A DNA stretch of 64,000 nucleotides from DASYTH01 sp036002505 (GTDB taxonomy: Bacteria; Actinomycetota; Actinomycetes; Mycobacteriales; Pseudonocardiaceae), in assembly GCF_036002505.1 (NCBI RefSeq), contig NZ_DASYTH010000419.1:1-64000 (forward strand), given 5' to 3'. Made by a program: the position numbers and the translations under genes. Each line of letters begins with the position of its first letter. The first letter of the stretch is position 1. Shown in pieces: positions 17,558-26,265 of this stretch. The notes beneath the pieces were generated by a model. That model saw only the letters and a program-made list of their open reading frames with translations. It did not search any database and had not been told where the DNA came from.

Positions 17558-18359
17558 TCCGCCATGACTCCGGCAGCACCGGGGTCAGTGCCCGGGACGC
17601 CGCCGCGATCATCCGCAGCTGCCAGGCCTGCCGGCGGGTCCACCGCAGACCCAGCCGTTGCCGCAGGGCCGGCGGCAGCGTGCCGACTCCGGTCAGCATC
17701 AACACATGCGCCATCGGCACCCGGAGGATCCGCCAGACCGGCTCGCTCCACGGCGGCATCGAGTCCGGCCGCGCCGGGCGCGCCGAGGCCCGCAGCACCG
17801 TGTCCACGGTCGGGGTGTGCTCCAGCCGCGTGGCGACCACCTCGTCGACGTACGCCAACAGGCCGTCCCAAGTGGACGGCAGGTCACCGTCCCGGATCCC
17901 CAGTAACCGCCCTACCCCGAGCCATTCCTGATACAGCCGGTCCACTTCGGACCGGCTCATCCCCGAGCCGAACAATCCCTGCGAGCTCACGATCGAGTAC
18001 ACCAGCGTCGCGTGCACCCAGGCGTAGGCGCCCGGCTCCAGCGCGTGGTACCGGCTCCCGTCCGGGTTCGTTCCCTTGATCCGCCGGTGCATCTCCCGCA
18101 ACCGCTCGCCGACCTCGACCGCGTCCGGCCCGCCGTAGACCGTCAGGTTGACCCAGTCGATCGTCCGGAACAACCGCGCCCACGGCTCGGCCTGGAAGTT
18201 CGAGTGATCACGCACGCCGGACCCCACGGTGGGGTGCGCCACCTGCAACAGCAACGCGGACAGCGCGCCGAGGAACAGCCGCAGATCGCTGGTGTAGCGC
18301 CAGGACACCGAATCCGGTCCCAATGTCAGGGCGCGGGCTTCCTCCTCAGTCAGGCGCAT
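17463..18359 (-). CDS. Oxygenase MpaB-family protein (DUF2236)
   Basis: A 298-residue protein of the latex-clearing/MpaB group, some of whose members are haem-dependent oxygenases. The family pattern is visible: LLLQVAHPTVGSGVRDHSNF near residue 37, RLFRTIDWVNLTVYGG, then AWVHATLVYSIVSSQ. Conserved His residues in QVAHP and WVHATL are the likely haem-site residues. The ATG at 18359 has AAGGGAG upstream. Activity and substrate are not known. Confidence 0.82.
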   Translation of the reverse strand: MRLTEEEARALTLGPDSVSWRYTSDLRLFLGALSALLLQVAHPTVGSGVRDHSNFQAEPWARLFRTIDWVNLTVYGGPDAVEVGERLREMHRRIKGTNPDGSRYHALEPGAYAWVHATLVYSIVSSQGLFGSGMSRSEVDRLYQEWLGVGRLLGIRDGDLPSTWDGLLAYVDEVVATRLEHTPTVDTVLRASARPARPDSMPPWSEPVWRILRVPMAHVLMLTGVGTLPPALRQRLGLRWTRRQAWQLRMIAAASRALTPVLPESWRINGPAYLRARRHAIARDEFAPARYRNARTST

Positions 18360-18374
18360 CTGCCCGCTCCCTTC

Positions 18375-18402
18375 TGACAACGTTCCTCGACGAAACGTGT
18401 CA
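18375..18402. promoter_or_regulatory. Possible operator between the MpaB-like and MprF-like genes
   Basis: An imperfect inverted repeat (TGACAACGTT ... AACGTGTCA with about 9 bases between) sits in the divergent gap just upstream of the MpaB-like gene. No cognate regulator can be named. Confidence 0.35.
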
Positions 18403-18497
18403 TGGACAACGCCCGATGTCAACATAGGGCTGTCCCCACCCTGAACCCGGGTGCTGCCGCCAGTGAGATCCCGAAGCCCGCGCAGCAGTCTCGGTTC

Positions 18498-20321
18498 ATG
18501 TCCGTACGCCGCATCCCGTTCACCGCCGGCATGATCACCCTGCTGACGCTCATCGGACTGATCACCGGCGCGATGTTCACCCGGGTCGCCGACCTGCCGT
18601 GGGGCGCGGACGTGGCCTACGGCCTCCCGGCGTTCACCGACGGTCGCTTGTGGACACTCAGCACCGGCGCCTTCTTCGCCGTGACCCCACTCTGCTACGT
18701 CGCCGTGCTGGGCAGCTTCGCAGTGCTGGCCGGGTTCGCCGAGGTGCGACTCGGCACCTACCGCGCCGTGCTGGCCTGTCTTTACGGCCACCTGGCCGGC
18801 GTGCTCGGCACCGCGCTCCTGGTCGCGCTCGTCCCAGGAACCCCCTGGGCCCATGCCGTCGACGTCGGCATCTCGGCCGGCGCCATGGCCGCCGCGGCGA
18901 TCGCCACGATCACGCTGCCCCGCCCGTGGCGGTTGCTCAGCCGGCTCGCCCTGCTCGTCTACTGCGTCGCCGCGCTCCTGCTGCTCGGCCAGCTCGCCGA
19001 CGTCGAGCACCTGATCGCCGTGCTGGCCGGCCTGCCGCTGGGCCGCACGTTCCTTTCTGGGGGCAGGCGCCGAGACCCCCGAGGAGGCTCAGCCCCCACA
19101 CCCCCCTTTCTCCGGCTCGGCGCCCGTCCGGAACCCGCGCCGGGCGCTGCCGTCGACCGTGCGCACGCACTGCTCGCCCGGCACGGCGGCGGCACGCTGT
19201 CCTGGATGACCACCTGGCCGGGCACCCGCTACCTGCTCGCGGCGGACGGCTACCTCGCCTACCGCCGCCACGCCGGCGTGGCCATCACGGTCGGCGACCC
19301 GGTCGGCTCCCCCGCCTGGCGGGCCCGCGCCATGACCGAGTTCGCCGCGTTCTGCGACCGCTCCGGCCTGATCCCGTGCGGCTTCTCGGTCGGATCATCC
19401 ACTGTGGACTCCGCGGCGCCGCTGCACTGGCGGCACGTCCAGGTGGCCGAGGACACCCTGCTCGACCTCGCCGGCCTGGAGTTCCGCGGCAAGCCGTGGC
19501 AGGACGTCCGCACCGCCCGCAACCGCGCCGCCAAGGAGGGCATCGAGTTCCGCCTGATCACCCTCGCCGACGCCCCGCCCGCGGTCATCGCCCAGGTCCG
19601 CGACATCTCAGCCACCTGGCTGCGCTGCAAACGCATGCCGGAGCTGCATTTCACGCTCGGCGGCGTGGATGAGGCCATGGACCCCCGGGTCCGCGTCGGG
19701 ATCGCCGTCGACGCCGCCGGCACCGTCCACGGCGTCACCTCCTGGCTCCCCATCCTGGACCGGTCCGGCCACCCTCGCGGCTGGACCCTCGATCTCATGC
19801 GCCGCCGCCCCAACGGCTTCCGCCCGGTGATCGACTTCCTGATCGCCTCCGCCTGCCTCGTGTTCCAAGCCGAAGGCGCCACCGTCGTCTCCCTGTCCGG
19901 CGCGCCCCTGGCCCGCTCAGCCGGCACCGGGCGGGTCAGCCCAACCCAACGCCTCCTCGACCTCCTCGGCGCCGCCCTCGAACCCTGCTACAACTTCCGC
20001 TCCCTGCACGCCTACAAGGCCAAGTTCCACCCCCGCCGCGAAACCCTCCACCTGCTCTACCGCCGCCCCGCCGACCTCCCCCGCATCGGCATCGCCCTCC
20101 TCCGCGCCTACCTCACCCAAGATCACCGGGCGAAGACGCGCGGTTCTGAAGCGTGCGGCCGTCATGAGTCTCGACTCCTCCGAGTCGAACAAGTCCGGAG
20201 TACGGACCCTGTGCATATCAGGTGCAATTCACAGGGTCCGCCTGCCTCTGGGTTTACCTACCTTGTTGACCGTTCTCCGGCGCTAACAGAATCTCGCCCG
20301 GGGGCGCCGGCGCGGCCATGA
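18498..20321 (+). CDS. MprF-like phosphatidylglycerol aminoacyltransferase (DUF2156)
   Basis: A membrane protein that probably adds an aminoacyl group from charged tRNA to a membrane lipid. A rhomboid-like N-terminal region of about six helices (residues 10-185) precedes a cytoplasmic DUF2156/LPG-synthase domain (RYLLAADGYLAYRRHAGVAITVGDPVG through FHPRRETLHLLYRR). A low-complexity linker at the junction (SGGRRRDPRGGSAPTPP) coincides with a GC-rich repeat-like stretch. The last 70 residues, after LLRAYLTQD, do not look like the family and contain an 11-bp inverted repeat, so the ancestral stop may have been earlier. The ATG at 18498 is chosen over 18402. Confidence 0.82.
   Translation: MSVRRIPFTAGMITLLTLIGLITGAMFTRVADLPWGADVAYGLPAFTDGRLWTLSTGAFFAVTPLCYVAVLGSFAVLAGFAEVRLGTYRAVLACLYGHLAGVLGTALLVALVPGTPWAHAVDVGISAGAMAAAAIATITLPRPWRLLSRLALLVYCVAALLLLGQLADVEHLIAVLAGLPLGRTFLSGGRRRDPRGGSAPTPPFLRLGARPEPAPGAAVDRAHALLARHGGGTLSWMTTWPGTRYLLAADGYLAYRRHAGVAITVGDPVGSPAWRARAMTEFAAFCDRSGLIPCGFSVGSSTVDSAAPLHWRHVQVAEDTLLDLAGLEFRGKPWQDVRTARNRAAKEGIEFRLITLADAPPAVIAQVRDISATWLRCKRMPELHFTLGGVDEAMDPRVRVGIAVDAAGTVHGVTSWLPILDRSGHPRGWTLDLMRRRPNGFRPVIDFLIASACLVFQAEGATVVSLSGAPLARSAGTGRVSPTQRLLDLLGAALEPCYNFRSLHAYKAKFHPRRETLHLLYRRPADLPRIGIALLRAYLTQDHRAKTRGSEACGRHESRLLRVEQVRSTDPVHIRCNSQGPPASGFTYLVDRSPALTESRPGAPARP
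20203..20240. terminator. Hairpin near the 3' end of the MprF-like gene
   Basis: CGGACCCTGTG (20203-20213) pairs perfectly with CACAGGGTCCG (20230-20240) across a 16-base loop. It lies inside the last codons of the gene and may terminate it or the opposing small gene. Confidence 0.55.
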
Positions 20322-20600
20322 CTGCAGCACCACCACGACCGCGGCCGCGATCGCCGCCCCGTAGATCCCGAGCAACCAGATCGCGAGGGCCAGAAGCAAG
20401 AACACCGTCACCACGAGAGCCACCGCCCTCGCCGTCCGCGCCCACGTCGCGAGGACCCAGCGCAGCAGGCAGAACAGGCAACGAAGAGCCCGGTGACGCT
20501 GGTGCTGAAGGTGCCGAGGCCAACGATGAAGGCCGCCAGGCTGTGGCAGCTCGACCGGTTGGACGACTACTTCGCCATCGGGTGAAGGATCCAATTTCAC
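20283..20600 (-). CDS. Small hydrophobic protein, possibly frameshifted
   Basis: The C-terminal 60 residues are a convincing membrane segment with a basic tail (VALVVTVFLLLALAIWLLGIYGAAIAAAVVV, then RRRPRARFC). The GTG at 20600 gives about 105 residues beginning VKLDPSPDGEVVV. Between residues 20 and 45 this frame is His/Arg-rich and unlikely, while the next frame reads LAAFIVGLGTFSTSVTGLF, a good hydrophobic stretch. Two compensating frameshifts may therefore exist and the gene may be dead. It overlaps the MprF-like 3' end. Confidence 0.35.
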   Translation of the reverse strand: MKLDPSPDGEVVVQPVELPQPGGLHRWPRHLQHQRHRALRCLFCLLRWVLATWARTARAVALVVTVFLLLALAIWLLGIYGAAIAAAVVVVLQSWPRRRPRARFC

Positions 20601-21549
20601 CCGATCGAGTGACGCGCCCGCCTCGTGGCTTGACCTGCAGGTTTGACAACAGGTTCCCCGGGGCTCCCCCGACCGGGGGAAGCCATGCCCTAGTGTCTCA
20701 TTGTCCACTTGACATAGACTCAAGGGGTTCACTCCTTATCTGACGTGTTAAGCAACCAGTTCGGACGGAGTGAACGTGGGCGCGACCCCTTGAGCCGGGT
20801 AAGCGATGGGGGTCGCGTTCCGCGTTCAAGGCAGGACGATAAGGACACATGAACTCGCCCGTTTCGCCTTGCCGCATCTATCTATCCATGCCATTGGGCC
20901 ACGGCGCCACCATCTAAAGGGTGATCTCTAACGAGTTACTCCGGCTGGGCAGGGTAGACGGCTGCCGAACCGCGACGAACGGTCAGACCGCATCAGTCGC
21001 TCTGATAAGCCTCGCCATCACAACAATGGATCCAAATCTCGACGCCTAGTTACGCCTCACCCAATCCAGTGAGGACTAAACGTAGACCTCTCGAGTGGTG
21101 GACTACCGAAACAATGAGTCCAACCATGATGCAATCAAACCGAGAGTGGGCTTCATCGTCGCCCAGGAGACGGAGGGCGGTGAGGGACCGTAACACTTCA
21201 ACCCGGCCAGACGATGCCGCGAAAGCTTTCGGACACGGGTGCGACGCCGACTTCGCCTGCACGGCCGACCGCCGGCCAACCTGACTCCTCCGACCACAAA
21301 CCAGACCTGACATCCACCGCCAGGGGCCGCTCCCGTGCGTGCTCTCGTTCAACGTGCGTCTGCGGCCACTCCGGTCAGCCCAACCGGCCAGTCGTTCGCC
21401 ATGCGCACGGGTTCGCGGAAACCCAGTGGGGTCCGGGCGAGCAAGGAGTGCTCGAGAGTGTGTGCCCTTACTCTACCCCGGTCAGCAGCCACGCCACATC
21501 GGCCTGCGGAAGGATTTTATCGATCAATTCACACCCTATTCTTCCCCGC
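20601..21549. other. Non-coding, decayed stretch
   Basis: About 950 bases with lower GC than the surroundings and no reading frame with actinobacterial third-position bias. One short inverted repeat is visible (CGCGACCCC at 20781-20789 with GGGGTCGCG at 20809-20817). It looks like remnant DNA next to the serine hydrolase pseudogene. Confidence 0.5.
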
Positions 21550-22237
21550 ATGGTCTCTGATTTAGCGCCCTTTGTGCAGGCGATAGCCGAGGAAGAGTCA
21601 GCTGCCGGGCGGTTCGCCGGTGCCATACTGATCGCCCAGGGGCAGGAGCGGATCTTCACTGGGCGCGTATGGCCTGGCCGACCGTGAACGCGGGATACCC
21701 AACATGCTGTCCGCGCGATTCCGCAACGGCTCGATGACCAAGATGTTCACCGGCGTGGCGATCGGCCAGCTGATCCAAGCCGGCCAGGTGAACCCGGCCG
21801 CGCCGGTCGGCAGTTACCTGCCCGACCACCCAAACCGGGACGTGGCCACCAAGATCAGCATTCATCACCTGCTGACCCACAGCGGCGGCACCGGAGACAT
21901 CCTCCCGGAATACTACGAACGCCGCGAGCAGCTCCGCACGATCGCCGACTACCTCGCACTGTTCGGCGAGCGGGAGCCACGCTTCGAACCCGGCACCCGC
22001 TACGAGTACAGCCACTACGGCTTCATCCTGCTCGGCGCCGTGATCGAAGCCGTCAGCAACCCCATCTGCGGACAAATCACGACCTTCGGCCACAACGGCG
22101 GAGGACCAGGCATGAGCGGCGATCTCTCCTTCTGGCCCAACTCCGGCCACATCGTCGCCGTCCTGGCCAACAAGGACTGGATAGCAACCGAAGTCTCCGG
22201 CTTCATCTGCTGCCACCTACCCGGCACCCCAACCTGA
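21550..22237 (+). pseudogene. Broken beta-lactamase-fold serine hydrolase
   Basis: The N-terminal part starts at 21550 (MVSDLAPFVQAIAEEES) and runs to IFTG near 21660. There the natural continuation (AYGLADRERGIPN) jumps to another frame. That frame holds the Ser-x-x-Lys motif NGSMTKMF, the YSH tyrosine motif (RYEYSHYGF) and the C-terminal HNGGGPG motif. Between EAVSNP and FGHNGGG, near 22060, well over 100 residues normally present are missing. A frameshift plus an internal deletion make it inactive. In life such proteins are class C-like penicillin-recognising hydrolases. Confidence 0.8.
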
Positions 22238-22308
22238 GGACAGCCGCAGAGCTACACCTGGCGGCCTGGGCGACGTTGAGACCCATTACAACCAGAAACC
22301 CACTCAAG

Positions 22309-22362
22309 GGGGTCCGGGGGGCGAAGCCCCGCCGGGTGGGGCCCTGGGGGCTTCGCCCCCAG
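22309..22362 (-). terminator. GC-rich hairpins downstream of tRNA-Ala
   Basis: CTGGGGGC (22344-22351) pairs with GCCCCCAG (22355-22362) across three bases, and a second GGGGCGAAGCCCC hairpin lies just beyond. Both lie 3' of the leftward tRNA gene and are the common GGGGGCTTCGCCCCC repeat of high-GC actinobacteria. Confidence 0.6.
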
Positions 22363-22417
22363 AAAACACCAGCGAAACGCCGTGGCGAGCGCATTCCGCG
22401 AGCGCATGCCCCCGGCG

Positions 22418-22490
22418 TGGAGCTGAGGGGAATCGAACCCCTGACCTCCTCGATGCGAACGAGGCGCGCTACCAACTGCGCTACAGCCCC
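22418..22490 (-). tRNA. tRNA-Ala (anticodon CGC)
   Basis: A 73-base cloverleaf read leftward. Acceptor GGGGCTG pairs with CAGCTCC (one G-T), the D-arm is intact, the anticodon stem CCTCG/CGAGG encloses TTCGCAT giving anticodon CGC, and the T-arm carries GGTTCGATTCC. The discriminator is A and CCA is not encoded. Confidence 0.95.
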
Positions 22491-22513
22491 GAAGACTGGG
22501 GAAGCTTAGCAGG

Positions 22514-23362
22514 CTACTCGCCGGCGGCGCGGCGGTAGGGGAGGTTGGCGGGGTGGTCGAGGTCGGCGAAGGCGGGGTCTTCGTCGTCGAAGTCGAGGGG
22601 GGTGGCGTTGGGGACGGGGGGTGGGGGTGGGGCGGCGGGGCGGGGTGGGGCGGCCGGCTCAGGGGTGGGCTCGGCGACGGGGAGGGCGCGTTGGTGGGCC
22701 TGGATGCGGGCGGCGCTGCGGAGGCGGGCGAGGCGGCGTTCGCGGATCTCCTGCTCGATGCGGACCTGGCGGCGGAGGTAGGCGAGGTAGCTGATCAGGG
22801 CGATGTCGACCGCGCCGTGGGGGTACCAGAGCAGGGGGAAGACGATGGCGGCGAGGATGGCCAGGACGATGGCGGCGACGAGGAGGGCGAGGACGACGCG
22901 CTGGCGGTAGGCGTACTTGGCGCGGGCGATGATGGCGGCGGCCTCGGGGTCGAAGCCGCCGCGGCCGGGGCGGTAGGGGCGGGGTGGGGGGTCGGGCTGG
23001 TAATAGGTGCGCGGCGGCGGGTCGTAGTGGGGGACGGGGTCACCGGTTTCCGGATCGAAGCCGCCACGGTAGGTGGGCCCGGGCTCGCCGGCCTCGGGGT
23101 CCGCGTCCTCGCCGTACAGGTGCGGGTCGTGCTCGACGGGATCCACCTCGTCGCGATATGGGTGCGGCTCGGGGGCGGGGTCGTCGACCTGGTCGTCGTC
23201 GCGCATCGGTGGCTCCTCGACCTCCTCGGCGCTGCGCACCACCCGGGCGGCCAGGGCCGAGTCCGCGGTTCTGGCGATCTCCTGGCGTTTGCGCACGATC
23301 ATCGGGACGAGGACGACGAGCCAGGCCACGACGAGCGCGACAATGATCAGCGAGCTCGGCAT
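22514..23362 (-). CDS. sepX: SepX/GlpR divisome membrane protein
   Basis: A 282-residue protein with one N-terminal helix (LIIVALVVAWLVVLVPMIV) followed by RKRQEIARTADS. An acidic/proline-rich cytoplasmic region follows, then two more helices near residue 155-195 (VVLALLVAAIVLAILAAIVF) and a coiled-coil-like basic stretch. This architecture, and its place next to an acetyltransferase, a MoeA-like gene and galU, matches SepX of Streptomyces and GlpR, the membrane receptor of the divisome protein Glp in Corynebacterium. It is expected at the division septum with FtsZ. An ATG at 23362 with GGGAGGTG is used. Confidence 0.8.
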   Translation of the reverse strand: MPSSLIIVALVVAWLVVLVPMIVRKRQEIARTADSALAARVVRSAEEVEEPPMRDDDQVDDPAPEPHPYRDEVDPVEHDPHLYGEDADPEAGEPGPTYRGGFDPETGDPVPHYDPPPRTYYQPDPPPRPYRPGRGGFDPEAAAIIARAKYAYRQRVVLALLVAAIVLAILAAIVFPLLWYPHGAVDIALISYLAYLRRQVRIEQEIRERRLARLRSAARIQAHQRALPVAEPTPEPAAPPRPAAPPPPPVPNATPLDFDDEDPAFADLDHPANLPYRRAAGE

Positions 23363-23454
23363 GCCTCGTCACCTCCCCCTCGGACACGATCATTTACGCG
23401 CGCCACGTTAGTCACAACAGTCACACGCGCGGTGGAGGCGCGCCGAATCGGCAA

Positions 23455-24135
23455 CTAGTCGATATGGGCGCGGCCGGCGGTTAGCAGCCGGGATACCAGA
23501 CCATTCGGAACGTCCTCTGTGGTCAAAGCGAAACAGAGATGGTCCCGCCAGGCGCCGTCGACGTCGAGATAGCGCTGGAACACGCCTTCCTGGCGGAAAC
23601 CGAGCTTCTCCAGAACACGCAGGCTGGGCAGGTTCTCCGGGCGAACGGTGGCCTCCAGGCGGTGCAGGCCGCCCAGGGTGAAGCAATGGTCGACGACGAG
23701 CGCGACCGCGGCGGTGGCGACGCCGCCGGAAGTGGTTCCGCTGGCCACCCAGTAACCCACCCACGCCGAGCACAACGAACCACGCACCACATTGCCGACC
23801 GTTATCTGGCCGGCGAACCGGCCGTCCACGGTGATAACGAACGGCAGCGACATCCCGCGCCGGGCCAGCGCGCGCAACGTCGACCATTGTCCGGGCCAGG
23901 ACAGCGCGCTGTTGCGCTCCTCCCACGTGCCGGGCGCGGTCGGCTCCCAGCTCTCCAGGTGCCGCCGGTCGGCCAGCCGGGTGCGGCTCCACACCGCGGC
24001 GTCGGTCAGCCGCGGCTTGCGCAGCTCCACCACCCCGGCGGCCACCCGTAACCGGCCGAGCCGCGCGGGCCAGCCGGGATGGCGACCGCCTGCGGCGACC
24101 GGAACCGGGGGGACCATGACGCGCCGCTCAGCCAC
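23455..24135 (-). CDS. GNAT N-acetyltransferase, RimJ/RimL type
   Basis: An acetyl-CoA-dependent acetyltransferase of about 226 residues. The GNAT core is visible: VITVDGRFAGQITVGNV, WVGYWVASGTTSGGVATAAVALVVDH (pyrophosphate-binding region), then LHRLEATVRPENLPSLRVLEKLGFRQEGVFQRYL. Members modify ribosomal protein N-termini or other amines; the target here is unknown. A GTG at 24135 overlaps the glp stop codon, and an ATG at 24117 is an alternative. It sits between glp and sepX in what appears to be one divisome-linked operon. Confidence 0.85.
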   Translation of the reverse strand: MAERRVMVPPVPVAAGGRHPGWPARLGRLRVAAGVVELRKPRLTDAAVWSRTRLADRRHLESWEPTAPGTWEERNSALSWPGQWSTLRALARRGMSLPFVITVDGRFAGQITVGNVVRGSLCSAWVGYWVASGTTSGGVATAAVALVVDHCFTLGGLHRLEATVRPENLPSLRVLEKLGFRQEGVFQRYLDVDGAWRDHLCFALTTEDVPNGLVSRLLTAGRAHID

Positions 24136-25351
24136 GCTGGGCCAGGAAGCTCACCAGCACCTCCTCGCCCACCGCCACCTCGGTGGTCTCCTCGTCGACG
24201 AGGATCAGGCAGTTGGCCTCGGCCAGCGACGCGAGCAGGTGCGAGCCGGACGTCCCAAGAGGCTGCACCAGGTACTCCCCGTTGGTGTCGTCGCGCAGCA
24301 GCTGCGCACGCAGGAAACCCTTGCGGGACTTGGTGGACGTCACCGGCGAGAGCAGCCGCGCGGAGATCACCCGCCGGTGCGGGTTGCGCTTGCCCTGCGC
24401 GGCTCGGATCAGTGGGCGGACCATCACCTCGAACACGATCAGCGCGCTCATCGGGTTGCTCGGCAGCAGGAAAGTCGGCACGGCGTCCGGGCCGAGCCGG
24501 CCGAAGCCCTGCACCGAGCCGGGATGCATGGCCACCCGGGTGGTGTCCACGTCGCCCAGCTCGCCGAGCACGGCGGCGATCTCCGCGGACAGCTCGCCGC
24601 CGACCCCGCCGGCGATCACCACGATCTCGGAGAGCAGCAGCCGGCTCTCCACCACCTCGCGGAGCTTGCGGGCGTCCGCCGGCACGATGCCGACCCGGTT
24701 GACCTCGGCGCCGGCGTCCCGCGCGGCGGCGGACAGTGCGTAGGAGTTGACGTCGTAGACCTGGCCCTGGCCCGGCGTGCGGTCGATGTCGATCAGTTCG
24801 TCGCCGACCGAGATCACCGACACCCGGGGCCGCGGGTAGATCAGCACCTTGGACCGGCCGACCGCGGCCAGCAGCCCCACCTGGGCCGGGCCGATCGGCG
24901 AGCCGCGGCGCACGGCAACGTCCCCGGTCTGCACGTCCTCCCCGGTGCGCCGGACGAACGCGGCGGACGGCACCGGGTGCACCACGGTGACCCGCGCCTG
25001 GTGCCCGTCGGTGTAGCCGACCGGGACCACGGCGTCGGCCAGCGTCGGCAGCGGCGCGCCGGTGACCACCTTCACCGCCTGCCCGGGCTGCAGCCGGCGG
25101 GGCTGGCGGGAGCCGGCCGCGATCTCCCCGACCACCGGCAGCTTCACCGGCTCGGCGCCGGCCTGCTGCACGTCGACACTGCGCACCGCGTACCCGTCCA
25201 CCGCGGCCTGGTCGAACCCCGGCAGCGCCCGCTCCGCCACCACGTCCTCGGCGCACAGCATGCCCTGCGCGTCGGCGATCGCCACGCGCACCGGGGCCGG
25301 CCGGACCGCGGCGGCCAGCGCCCGGCCGAGCTGCTCGTCGACTGACCTCAT
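24128..25351 (-). CDS. glp: Gephyrin-like Glp/MoeA-family protein
   Basis: A 407-residue protein with the full MoeA fold: N-terminal MRSVDEQLGRALAAAVRP, the ALPGFDQAAVDGYAVR motif, the MPT-binding domain and the C-terminal beta domain. Where catalytic MoeA proteins have a Ser-Gly-Gly-Val-Ser motif with a following Asp, this one reads VIAGGVGGELSAEI. That argues against full molybdotransferase activity and for the Glp role, in which the MoeA-like protein links FtsZ to its membrane receptor GlpR (SepX). The ATG at 25351 starts 5 bases after the galU stop. Confidence 0.78.
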   Translation of the reverse strand: MRSVDEQLGRALAAAVRPAPVRVAIADAQGMLCAEDVVAERALPGFDQAAVDGYAVRSVDVQQAGAEPVKLPVVGEIAAGSRQPRRLQPGQAVKVVTGAPLPTLADAVVPVGYTDGHQARVTVVHPVPSAAFVRRTGEDVQTGDVAVRRGSPIGPAQVGLLAAVGRSKVLIYPRPRVSVISVGDELIDIDRTPGQGQVYDVNSYALSAAARDAGAEVNRVGIVPADARKLREVVESRLLLSEIVVIAGGVGGELSAEIAAVLGELGDVDTTRVAMHPGSVQGFGRLGPDAVPTFLLPSNPMSALIVFEVMVRPLIRAAQGKRNPHRRVISARLLSPVTSTKSRKGFLRAQLLRDDTNGEYLVQPLGTSGSHLLASLAEANCLILVDEETTEVAVGEEVLVSFLAQRG

Positions 25352-25356
25352 CCCCG

Positions 25357-26241
25357 TTACCCGTCCTGTACCCGTTCGCGCAGCCATCGGCGCAGGTCGG
25401 GCCCATACTCGGGGTGCGAGAGCGCAAAGTCCACGGCGGCACGCAGGAAACCGCCGGGATTACCCAGGTCGTGACGCTCGCCGCGGTGCACCACCACGTG
25501 CACCGGGTGCCCCTCGGAGATCAGCAGCGCGATCGCGTCGGTCAGCTGCAGCTCGCCCCCGGCGCCCTGGGTGATCCGTTTCAGCGCCCCGAACACGGCC
25601 CGGTCGAGCAGGTATCTACCGGCCGCGGCGAGCGTTGACGGCGCTTCGTCCGGCGCCGGCTTCTCCACCATCCCGTGGACCCGCTTGACGTCCGGGTCGT
25701 CGGTGTCCTCGACGTCGAACACCCCGTAGGCGGCGATCTCGGCCCGCGGCACGTCGAACGCGCAGAGCACGGTGCCGCCCCGCTCGGCCCGCACCCGTCC
25801 CATCGTCTCCAGCACCCCGGTGGGCAGCACCAGGTCGTCCGGCAGCAGTACGGCCACGGCCGTCTCGTCGCCGTTCAGATTCGGCTCCGCGCAGCCGACG
25901 GCGTGCCCGAGGCCCAGCGCCTCCTCCTGGATCGCAGTCTCCACGGCGAGCAGGGCGGGAGCGCGGCGCACGCGGTCGAGCAGCTCGGTTTTCCCGCGGC
26001 GCTCGAGCGTCTCCTCGAGCTCGGGTTGCGGGCGGAAGTATTCGGCGACCGCGTCCTTTCCGGGCGACGTGACGATGATGAGCCGGCGGGCGCCCGCGGC
26101 CGCGGCCTCCGCCGCCACCAGCTCGATTCCGGGCGTGTCCACCACCGGGAACAGCTCCTTGGGCACCGCTTTTGTGGCCGGCAGGAAACGGGTACCCAGC
26201 CCGGCGGCCGGCACGATGGCGGTGGTGAACGGAGGGGCCAT
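25357..26241 (-). CDS. galU: UTP-glucose-1-phosphate uridylyltransferase
   Basis: Makes UDP-glucose, the donor for cell-envelope glycans. The nucleotidyltransferase signature TTAIVPAAGLGTRFLPATKAVPKEL is at the N-terminus, followed by QEEALGLGHAVGCAE, the VLLPDDLVL active-site region and the EKPAPDEAPS motif. The 294 residues are normal for bacterial GalU. The ATG at 26241 is used. It is the first gene of the leftward galU-glp-acetyltransferase-sepX block and is divergent from the folate gene, with only 24 bases between the starts. Confidence 0.93.
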   Translation of the reverse strand: MAPPFTTAIVPAAGLGTRFLPATKAVPKELFPVVDTPGIELVAAEAAAAGARRLIIVTSPGKDAVAEYFRPQPELEETLERRGKTELLDRVRRAPALLAVETAIQEEALGLGHAVGCAEPNLNGDETAVAVLLPDDLVLPTGVLETMGRVRAERGGTVLCAFDVPRAEIAAYGVFDVEDTDDPDVKRVHGMVEKPAPDEAPSTLAAAGRYLLDRAVFGALKRITQGAGGELQLTDAIALLISEGHPVHVVVHRGERHDLGNPGGFLRAAVDFALSHPEYGPDLRRWLRERVQDG

Positions 26242-26265
26242 GGACAGCGACTCTAACCTCATTGC

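Noticed and set aside
20700..20760. A sigma-70-type promoter (TTGACA at 20709)
   Set aside because: No -10 box lies at a suitable distance and no gene follows.
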